Below, one piece after another: positions 31,844 to 41,700 of a DNA stretch of 43,477 nucleotides (position 1 is its first letter; each line of letters opens with the position of its first letter). The position numbers and the translations under genes are program-made. Below the pieces are notes generated by a model. It saw only the letters and a program-made list of their open reading frames with translations. It was not told where the DNA came from and ran no database searches. Origin of the DNA: Phallusia fumigata (taxonomy: Eukaryota; Chordata; Ascidiacea; Phlebobranchia; Ascidiidae); contig QXVZ01006703.1 of assembly GCA_008931825.1 (NCBI GenBank), forward strand, positions 1 through 43,477. Direction: 5' to 3'.

Positions 31844-34800
31844 ATGAACTTGTTCGTGTTGCTATTGATTATGCTGATTTATTTCGGTCAAAGTATGAAG
31901 GCCGAAACATGGCATTCTTTCCAAGGACATGAATATCTCATTGTTTACTCGCCATATGTCAATTCATACGCTAAAGCTGAAGCTGGATGTGCTGCAAGAT
32001 ATGCTACAGTAGCAAATGTTAAAAAAACTGAGGTTCAAAACTTCCTGGTGGGCAAGATTGGAACTTTAACAGGTTATTGTTTTGAAATAGTTTTTATTGG
32101 TTTTGGTTCACAAAATTAGTGTTGGAATTTGACGTGTAACTTTTAGGAATGGTAGTCTAAAACAAACTCTGGTAGCAAATCTGTTACATTGGCAAACTAT
32201 CTGTAGGCTACACCATTTCTTCAACAAGTCTTGTAAAACTGGCTCAACTTTGTTAAATATTGCTTGAATATCTTTCCTAGGCTTAATAGTGGTTTAGTTG
32301 TTGTAACTTGCGCTCGAACAAATAGATGCAAAGATTTGCTTAGTTTGGTCAATTCGTTGTTGGTATGTGTAGTAATCGCAATCTGCGCGAGACGATAATC
32401 ACAAGACTATGGTTACCCGTTATTTGCAGAATTCCCATCCTCCCTTTACATCGGTGCAACACGAAAAGGAAACGAAAATAAGTTTCAGTGGACGGATGGA
32501 ACAACTGTTGATGTTGGACAGTGGGGCGGTGGTGAACCTAATAACTCCACTGGAAATGAGAATTGTGTAACAATGGGGTGGATACATGGACTTGATCCAT
32601 CCTACAAGTGGAATGATATCTCTTGTTCATCTTATTCCAGATATATCTGTCAACGAATCCTTCCTGGTAAGCACTTTGGGATAACGACGTTAGAAGAAAC
32701 CGGTTTGATTCTTAAAGTGTATACTAATCCAATCAGTCAAACACCTAAGCCATGTAAAAGATTAGAGGCAAATAAAATCCCATTCAGACTGTTGAGTAAT
32801 AAATTCTACTGATCTGATTTCCTGTATGTAAATGAAACGGGTCTGGTAGCTAGTATTCATGATCTACAAATTTTACCACTGATCTGCCTTTTAGCCACTA
32901 CTGCTACAACAACAACAACAACAACGGCCACAACAACACATTTGCCCACAACCTCAACCACAACTGGTACGGTCTGAGTGATTTGCAAGAATTACTAGAA
33001 GTCCTGAAAAGTTTTAGGTCGTCATATAACACTTTATCATAACAAAATGCGTTAATATTATCGACAAGCTTAAAATGATTTACATTTCAAGCAACTACAT
33101 CTACGACGACAGAAAAATCAACAACCTCTCCAACTACATCTACGACGACAGAAAAATCAACAACCTCTCCAACTACATCTACGACGACAAAAAACTCAAC
33201 AACCCCTCCAACTACATCTACGACGACAGAAAAATCAACAACCTCTCCAACTACATCTACGACGACAGAAAAATCAACAACTGTACAAGCAACAACTACG
33301 TCTTTGCACACATTCACAACTGGTATGTCATTTAACCACAAACGTAATGTGAAACACAAAGTTAAAGCCATAATGACTCTTAATTAAAGCAATCACTTCC
33401 ACAACGACTGCAAGTTCTGCAACAACTTTGAGAATTCAACTAGCGACAATGCTCGCACACACATCCTTAAATGGTAAGTCCAATGTGCAATGTTAACCAC
33501 AAGAGAATCTTTATGTAGCAAACCGAATGATTTACAAATACTGTTCATCGTGGTATCAGTAAGAAGGAGATCAGCTTAAGCTTAGTGTTTTATATTTAAG
33601 TGATTGTAGAAATCTTTAACTAATTAGTAGATAAAAAGAGATTTTTAGGCGGTTTTTGTGCGATTTACTGAATTGACTTCTCAAAAAGTATTTTTGATGG
33701 AATGCACAAAATGCGCTAGAACTTACATTTTCCATCTAGTGTAGGGTATTTATCGGTTATCACTTGTCGTCTTCTCAGACGTGCTTTTGTGGATTTAACC
33801 GTTGCGTACTCTTTAGATGTTCTAGAAACAGCAAACAAGATTGACATGGCTGATATTACATCAGAAGCCACAACAAATGTAGGCACATCCAAAGTTGAAA
33901 CAACTACTGAATCAGGTTGGAAACATTAAGTGGTACGATACAAAGTTTGTGTGGGTAGGTGACGTCACCCACCGCACAGGAAAGCGGTCTGTCGCTACAT
34001 TATGAGCGTATGCTGACTTACTAAACAAACCGTTAATTCAGAAGCTAAATAAGAATTTATGATTTAGTTTCACTTCTTCATGTTCACTTTTGTTGAACTT
34101 TGAAAGTTTGAGACATAACAAACACAGTCATATTCATACGAGTTGAGGTAACACGCAATCAAAGTTGTAGGATGGTTTTAAGCAAATATGTGGTACAAAT
34201 TTGGTAAAGCGTTGCAGTTAACCCCAAAAACCTTGGCTTTATTTGTCATCAAACATAACAAGTCATCACCATCATCAAATTTACAGGTGAAATGACTCAG
34301 TCTGGTGATTTGCTGCCGATTTTTCTTGCATCAGGGGGAGGTGGATTGTTACTGGTCATCGGAATTACCGTTTTTCTGGTGTTTCGCTGCAGAAGGTAAT
34401 TTAGCGGTAACATGGAACACATATAACAGTAAAACATGCTTCATTTATGTGTAGATCCGGACAAGCTGAAATTGGGGATCACAATCCAGAAAATGAAGAA
34501 TCTGGTAATGCAACTAAGTTTAAATTTAAAACTATTCTTGTATGGTCAGGAGACCCTAGTAATAACGGTGTAGCTGCAGCGCGCTCAACCTTGATCCACC
34601 AGTTGTGCCCTCCACTTTTCGCGCTCCATAACGTTTTAACGATGCGCAACTAGTTTCGATTTGGTGAGCGCTTTTTTAGCATTGTGTCGCTATGACTTCT
34701 TTCACCAAACGAAACAAAACTCAACTCAAATTAACACGATACCAACAAAGAGTCAATTCTGAAAATATAAATATATTTGTTTTTAAGCAAACAACACAGG

Positions 34801-35119
34801 TTTACCGAACAAAAATCCTACAACGGAAAGTGAAGCGGAAGCTAAACCAGAACCTTTTAATGAGGAAAGATCCACTCTAACAATTCAAAACGAAGAGGCC
34901 AAGCAAAGTCAAGATGAAAACGATGACACAAGTGACGCTCCCTTGTACACTGCTGTTGTTAAAAAGCCTAAAGAAAGCCATCAGAATGAGGTCAAAGCAA
35001 ACATTGCCACAACAAATGCTGAAAATCAGCATAAGCGCAAAAGCGAGGATTCCGACTCAGTAAACAACTTCGAGGAGGCCCCGATGTATACTGCTGTTGT
35101 CAAAAAGTCTAAAAAGTAA
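31844..35119 (+). CDS. C-type lectin receptor with mucin-like stalk and YTAV tail (gene 8)
   Basis: Predicted 476 residues. Exons: 31844-32072, 32430-32666, 32895-32966, 33092-33322, 33390-33473, 33817-33915, 34287-34395, 34455-34504, 34800-35119. Signal peptide MNLFVLLLIMLIYFGQSMKA; CTLD about 21-153 with both EPN and WND, plus Glu in GNENC: the full set expected for calcium-dependent mannose-type binding, the only such copy here. Four stalk exons (about 156-317) are Thr/Ser-rich; one holds a 13-residue repeat. Membrane helix about 328-350 (GGGGLLLVIGITVFLVF), then RCRR. The acidic/Lys-rich tail has APLYTAVVKK and APMYTAVVKK, unlike the tails of genes 1-7. A second copy of the last four exons at 36750-38056 is probably the other allele. 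Confidence 0.83.
33094..33288 (+). repeat. 39-bp coding minisatellite in gene 8 stalk
   Basis: Five tandem copies of a 39-base unit encode TTSTTTEKSTTSP. Copy 3 differs (KNSTTPP) and copy 5 runs out into VQATTT. The length is a multiple of three, so unit gain or loss would change stalk length in frame. This is the usual form of a mucin-type O-glycosylated repeat. Confidence 0.88.
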
Positions 35120-35141
35120 ATCGAACCTGAAAAAGAAGGCT

Positions 35142-35740
35142 AATAATTAGATTAAAACGCCAAACGACCACTTTATCCACCAGTTGGAAAAAGAACATAG
35201 CACAGCTTAATCGAAAGTGTAACTTACCAAGGACAACTAAATTTATTTCTTAGAAAGTCGTCTTAAAAAGCGACTGTATGCTTAAGGAAAAAGAGTGGCC
35301 GAAAAGTATTCCCATAAAGCGTTGCTTTTTATAGAACCTTAAGTAGTATGTCTTGCTGGTAAACGTGTAATCACATGGCATTTCTATGTACAGCCTAATT
35401 GCTTTGAAATTACACCATTTACGCATTTGCTTTGACGAAANAATAATTAGATTAAAACGCCAAACGACCACTTTATCCACCAGTTGGAAAAAGAACATAG
35501 CACAGCTTAATCGAAAGTGTAACTTACCAAGGACAACTAAATTTATTTCTTAGAAAGTCGTCTTAAAAAGCGACTGTATGCTTAAGGAAAAAGAGTGGCC
35601 GAAAAGTATTCCCATAAAGCGTTGCTTTTTATAGAACCTTAAGTAGTATGTCTTGCTGGTAAACGTGTAATCACATGGCATTTCTATGTACAGCCTAATT
35701 GCTTTGAAATTACACCATTTACGCATTTGCTTTGACGAAA
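35142..35740. repeat. Exact 299-base duplication around single N (35441)
   Basis: Bases 35142-35440 are identical to 35442-35740. They lie just 3' of gene 8. Identity abutting the N marks an unmerged contig overlap. The stretch has no gene. Confidence 0.85.
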
Positions 35741-36109
35741 AATTGTGTTACCGTTTTGTACGCGTCCACCCGTTTGTATTTAATTCTTCTTTCACTTACT
35801 ACACACAAATATATGCTGTACTGCTACTGCCGCCTTGCAGTCTCGCCCAAATGTTTGACCTTCTTTTTAACATCCAACCTATATATACCGCAAACTGCCT
35901 TTTTCGCACTTCCGACATCCTGTATTCTAACTTTCGCGTACACGTATCAGCACAGTGTTTCACCTTCTACACCAGACAGCGAGACAGCTACCTTGTAGTG
36001 CTGGCCCGTGCCATCATATTGCCAGGCATGGCTGCAGGCAAAAAGCCTGATAACAGATGAGCTGGCCTGACTGCTAAACACTTAGTTTTTGGCAGTGGTT
36101 CGTTGCAAT

Positions 36110-36170
36110 ATGTTGCGTACTGTGGTGTTGGTGGCCATTGCTCATCTCATGCTGGCTGATGAAACTTACG
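36110..36170 (+). pseudogene. Duplicate of the TSP1 gene signal-peptide exon
   Basis: Same sequence as 38747-38807: ATG, hydrophobic codons, ADETY, then donor GGTAATG. It lies on the contig piece 35442-36686 that is repeated at 38079-39323. It is called an assembly or allelic copy and not a separate gene. Confidence 0.6.
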
Positions 36171-36749
36171 GTAATGTTTACTTTCGATAGTTGAAAGTTT
36201 TGGTTAAGTTTGAAAAGTGGATGTCTTCGACTGTGTATTCTAATAACATAGTGTGTCGTGTTTTAGTTGTGCACTATGACGTAGTAGTGAGTAACACAGT
36301 CAGAATATGCACGGTTTAATAAAGATCTAATACAAATATGTTCGCATGATTATTTTTTTGTTAATGCAGACTAGCTGAGAACAATAACGCCCGTTTTTTG
36401 TTCGTTTTGAACAAATCGAGTTTAGAATCTCCCGACAACTATGAGCGTTTTTGCGCGCTGTGAGTCAGGATTTTCATTAGACGTTGTTTACACGTTGTCA
36501 GGTTGTCATGATTATCGACACGGACGTCCTGTAGATTCGGCACCAAGCCGAACAAAACGCCAAATCGCATCGTTCGGTGACCCAGCGAAGAGGGAGGCGC
36601 AGGCAACTAGAAAGCTGAGGAAATATTTCTCTGTCTGTATGGAGGGTAAAGTAAGGATTTGCATATACTTTAGGGCACATCAGTTTNGGTTATCACTTGT
36701 CGTCTTCTCAGACGTGCTTTTGTGGATTTAACCGTTGCGTACTCTTTAG

Positions 36750-38056
36750 ATGTTCTAGAAACAGCAAACAAGATTGACATGGCTGATATTACATCAGAAG
36801 CCACAACAAATGTAGGCACATCCAAAGTTGAAACAACTACTGAATCAGGTTGGAAACATTAAGTGGTACGATACAAAGTTTGTGTGGGTAGGTGACGTCA
36901 CCCACCGCACAGGAAAGCGGTCTGTCGCTACATTATGAGCGTATGCTGACTTACTAAACAAACCGTTAATTCAGAAGCTAAATAAGAATTTATCATTTAG
37001 TTTCACTTCTTCATGTTCACTTTTGTTGAACTTTGAAAGTTTGAGACATAACAAACACTGTCACATACCTACGCGTTGAGGTAACACGCTATCAAAGTTG
37101 TAAGATGGTTTTAAGCAAATATGTGGCAAAAATTTGGTAGAGCATTGCAATTAACCCCCAAAGACCTTGGCTTTATTTGTCATTAAACATATCTTGTCGT
37201 CATCATCATCAAACCTACAGGTGAAATGACTCAGCCTGGTGATTTGCTGCCGATTTTTCTTGCATCAGGGGGAGGTGGATTGTTACTGGTCATCGGAATT
37301 ACCGTTTTTCTGGTGTTTCGCTGCAGAAGGTAAGTTAGCGGTGACATGAAACACAAATAACAGTAAAACATACTTTATTTATGTGTAGATCCGGACAAGG
37401 TGAAATTGTGGATCACAATCCAGAACATGAAGAATCTGGTAAAGCAACTAAGTTTACATTCAAAACAATTCTTGCTTGGTCAGGACACCCTAGTAATGAC
37501 GGTGCAGCTGCAGCGCGCTTAACCTTGATCCACTAGTTGTGCCCTCCACTTTTCGCGCTCCATAACGTTTTAACGTTGCGCAACTAGTTTCGATTTGGTG
37601 ATCGCTTTTTTAGCATTGTGTCGCTATGACTTCTTTCACCAAACGAAACAAAACTCAACTCAAATTAACACAATGCCAACAGAAAGTCAATTCTGAAAAT
37701 ATAAATATATTTGTTTTTAAGCAAACAACACTCCAGCTTTGCCGAACAAAAATCCAACAACGGAAAGTGAAACGGAAACTAAACCAGAACCTTTTAATGA
37801 TGGAACATCCACACTAATAATTCAAAACGAAGAGACCAAGCAAAGTCACGATGAAAACGATGACACAAGTGACGCTCCCATGTACACTGCTGTTGTTAAA
37901 AAGCCTGAAGAAAGCCATCAGAATGAGGTCAAAGCAAACATTGCCACGACAAATGCTGAAAATCAGCATAAGCGCAAAAGCGAGGATTCCGACTCAGTAA
38001 ACAACTTCGAGGAGGCCCCGATGTATACTGCTGTTGTCAAAAAGTCTAAAAAGTAA
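36750..38056 (+). CDS. Second copy (likely allele) of the gene 8 stalk, membrane and tail exons
   Basis: Four exons, 36750-36848, 37221-37329, 37389-37438 and 37737-38056, repeat the last four exons of gene 8 with the same splice phases. No CTLD or signal peptide precedes them after the N at 36687, so it is not a complete gene as placed. The membrane segment is unchanged. The tail differs at several residues, for example TETK against AEAK, FNDGTS against FNEERS and PMYTAV against PLYTAV. The last acceptor also differs (ACTCCAG against ACACAG). Both YTAV motifs keep Tyr and Val. Confidence 0.7.
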
Positions 38057-38746
38057 ATCGAACCTGAAAAAGAAGGCTAATAATTAGATTAAAACGCCAA
38101 ACGACCACTTTATCCACCAGTTGGAAAAAGAACATAGCACAGCTTAATCGAAAGTGTAACTTACCAAGGACAACTAAATTTATTTCTTAGAAAGTCGTCT
38201 TAAAAAGCGACTGTATGCTTAAGGAAAAAGAGTGGCCGAAAAGTATTCCCATAAAGCGTTGCTTTTTATAGAACCTTAAGTAGTATGTCTTGCTGGTAAA
38301 CGTGTAATCACATGGCATTTCTATGTACAGCCTAATTGCTTTGAAATTACACCATTTACGCATTTGCTTTGACGAAAAATTGTGTTACCGTTTTGTACGC
38401 GTCCACCCGTTTGTATTTAATTCTTCTTTCACTTATTACACACAAATATATGCTGTACTGCTACTGCCGCCTTGCAGTCTCGCCCAAATGTTTGACCTTC
38501 TTTTTAACATCCAACCTATATATACCGCAAACTGCCTTTTTCGCACTTCCGACATCCTGTATTCTAACTTTCGCGTACACGTATCAGCACAGTGTTTCAC
38601 CTTCTACACCAGACAGCGAGACAGCTACCTTGTAGTGCTGGCCCGTGCCATCATATTGCCAGGCATGGCTGCAGGCAAAAAGCCTGATAACAGATGAGCT
38701 GGCCTGACTGCTAAACACTTAGTTTTTGGCAGTGGTTCGTTGCAAT
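38057..38746. other. Spacer between the gene 8 allele and the TSP1 gene
   Basis: No conserved gene is seen. A TATATATA run at 38517-38524 might serve as TATA box for the downstream gene, whose ATG is 220 bases later. A 124-codon open frame (38323-38697) has no signal peptide, domain or biased composition and is treated as chance. No AATAAA for gene 8 was found in this interval. Confidence 0.35.
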
Positions 38747-41700
38747 ATGTTGCGTACTGTGGTGTTGGTGGCCATTGCTCATCTCATGCTGGCTGATGAA
38801 ACTTACGGTAATGTTTACTTTCGATAGTTGAAAGTTTTGGTTAAGTTTGAAAAGTGGATGTCTTCGACTGTGTATTCTAATAACATAGTGTGTCGTGTTT
38901 TAGTTGTGCACTATGACGTAGTAGTGAGTAACACAGTCAGAATATGCACGGTTTAATAAAGATCTAATACAAATATGTTCGCATGATTATTTTTTTGTTA
39001 ATGCAGACTAGCTGAGAACAATAACGCCCGTTTTTTGTTCGTTTTGAACAAATCGAGTTTAGAATCTCCCGACAACTATGAGCGTTTTTGCGCGCTGTGA
39101 GTCAGGATTTTCATTAGACGTTGTTTACACGTTGTCAGGTTGTCATGATTATCGACACGGACGTCCTGTAGATTCGGCACCAAGCCGAACAAAACGCCAA
39201 ATCGCATCGTTCGGTGACCCAGCGAAGAGGGAGGCGCAGGCAACTAGAAAGCTGAGGAAATATTTCTCTGTCTGTATGGAGGGTAAAGTAAGGATTTGCA
39301 TATACTTTAGGGCACATCAGTTTATACAGTATTTAAGCTCCTACTATTGATGGTTGCAGCATGTCTTGCTCTGAAGTAAGCAGCTGTCGTACGGCAGAGT
39401 ATGATTAGACGGTTTAAAAACTTTAATCCTTTGTTTACATGCTCTAATTTGACGTCTAGTATTTTTTTGCGTTTATAACTATATTACAGCATTGGGGGAA
39501 AATTAGGCCAATTTCGATACCATGCAAGGGTACCAATTCCAACTCAAACGTCGTACATAGGATTTTGTTTTGCTTGGATTGTTATTGAATTTACTCTGTA
39601 GTTTCGTATCTCCCAACCCCGCAGGCAACGGTAACGGATTTTCGCTTTTGTATTTCTATAAACTACCGTATGAAGCCACTTTCGTCGACGATGGAACAGA
39701 TGAGATTAGATCGGCGATAATGCTTAACCTCTATCACATTTTCAAGTCGTTTGTTATTTATTATAGCTGGTTAGATTATCGCCTATAATTGTTAGTTAAG
39801 CATATCCGGAAGATACATTAAAGCGATCAAATTACCATAGCGCAAGCTGTTGTCCTTTGAGATCCTCTTTGAAGCCTTTATATCCGAGGACTGATCAAGT
39901 ATCGATTGCATTACAAAGTACAATTCAGCAGTAGATGTGCATAAACGTATGCTTTTGTTTAGCTCGGATCTATATGGGGATGGAACAGTGTACTAGACTA
40001 TACGATTTTGGACACTTTCTGGTACAAAAATTCGGCAGATTCAAACTGCAGGTATGAACGTTGTTGAGCGTCATCGTTTGTCAACCAACATTTTTGTATG
40101 ATTTCTTCCTTTCGTTACGCATCAAGGTTTGACACTCTGACCTTAATAGCAGTTTAAACAATTTGCACAAATATAAACACTATTATACCTTACCGCTTTT
40201 GGTTTATTGCTGCACATGCTTTATTGGTGTTAACCTACGCGTAGATTCGTGAAGAACTAGCTTGAATGTTTGTCTTGTCCGTTCGCAGCAAGGAAGACAA
40301 CACAGATTCGGCAGATTGTTGGAAAATTCGATTAACTTCGCTTCTAGAGGGAAGTTCGTCTTTGCTTGAAGCTGCCAGCAATTGTATTGACGAGTACAGC
40401 CAATCCACACCAAACCAACGCTATCGTAAGCAAGTTTATAGTAATAAAATTTAATTAAAAACATAACTTGTATATAGTGAATACATTTATGTTTTTATTC
40501 AGCTACTCTCTTAGTCTGTTTTCTTAATTAACAAAATTGAAGTGGCAAATTAAAAATTTTAAATTGAATAAAAATGTCTAAGTTAAATCCTGTAATAAGA
40601 TTTACCAGCTGTCCTGGCATATCTTATCCGGTGTATACGATTTAAGCAGCTGACACTTGATTGTTATGATACGTGACACCAAAATGTAACGACAAGCAAC
40701 AAAAGTCGGTAGCCAACATAGCCCGCAGCATAAAAATCACCAGTCTGGGAATAAGTTTTACTGTGTGATGTCTCGTTGTTCTGGTGCTGTTTAACCTGGT
40801 GTGATTATGCTGCTTTTAAACTTTAAAATTTCTTTTCAAGGTCGACAAGCTGATTCGCCCGGGTTGGCAGCCAATGGTAAGTTGGATTTATTACCAACCT
40901 AGTTTTGCAAGCGAATTACGGTTTTTGATTTTTATTTATGTCACATGGAATAGAATTGTAAAAACTAAATTGCTCCTTGTTAAAAAAAAACGGCAAAAAA
41001 TAATTTTAACTTGTTGTAAACCAAAAAAATGATGTTTAGTTACTAACTTTTGGTTTCATTGTCAACAAAAAGTTTTTTATTTCAGAATTTTGTCGACCAC
41101 CCAGCAACGAGCCATTCCGTCCCAATTCGCCCAAGGTAAAATCGTATTCGCTCTGCGGGGAAACGGAAGGAAATTTGCCGTCGTATCGACCGCCTTTGGA
41201 TTTTCCATCAGTTCTCGAGTTTGTTGGGGATCATACAGCCTGTGGGTTAGTGTGTTTTTTGTGGCATACATTATTAAAGTTAGAAACACATTTCCGAACA
41301 GAGTGCGTGGAAAGCGTTATCAAAGCTGCTTCGCGTTTATTTTTTCTGAAGATGTTACTAAAAATTACTTAAAAAAAACAACAAAACCTGAAAATAGAAA
41401 ATACTCAACAAGGTACAACAAGGTAGAAGGCGTCTCTCTGCATAAGTGTACCCCAAGTGCGTTGTGCCAAAAAATATTTTTAAGGAAAAAATTGCCTCAT
41501 GTTTTAAACCAGGCCCAGGTAATAGATTTGTGCAATGCTGGTCAAAGCACGAATACAACGTATCTACGGTTACTAGCAACGTTTGCATTTGCATTATTGA
41601 CCATCAAACACCGAACAAACGGTTGTTTTGTTATTTGTAGAAGCGAACTCGCAGATTGTGACGCCAGCAACCAAGAGACGTTGAGTGTTGGTGATCCTGA

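Larger units (their letters stand above)
33755..39323. repeat. Large duplicated block around single N (36687)
   Basis: The sequence from 36688 restarts at the text of 33755 (GGTTATCACTTGTCGTCTTC) and runs parallel to 33755-35440 and then to 35442-36686, which matches 38079-39323. The copies differ by scattered substitutions, densest between 34100 and 34950. Both sides meet at an N. The simplest reading is that 33755-36686 is one haplotype and 36688-39323 the other; a true 2.6-kb tandem duplication is the alternative. Confidence 0.75.

Noticed and set aside
33094..33288. Tandem repeat considered as a CRISPR-like array
   Set aside because: Units are contiguous without spacers, lie inside a coding exon, and the DNA is eukaryotic.
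33087..33371. Minus-strand valine-rich repetitive frame
   Set aside because: Antisense shadow of the Thr/Ser minisatellite of gene 8.
38323..38697. 124-codon frame, repeated at 35686-36060
   Set aside because: Present twice only because the contigs overlap. No signal, domain, splice context or codon pattern supports it.
39078..39350. Frame starting MSVFARCESGFSL with a dibasic RTKR site, possible exon or prohormone
   Set aside because: No acceptor gives a phase matching the signal-peptide exon at 38747, and an exon at 39625 joins in frame instead. It might be an alternative exon, but I cannot support it.
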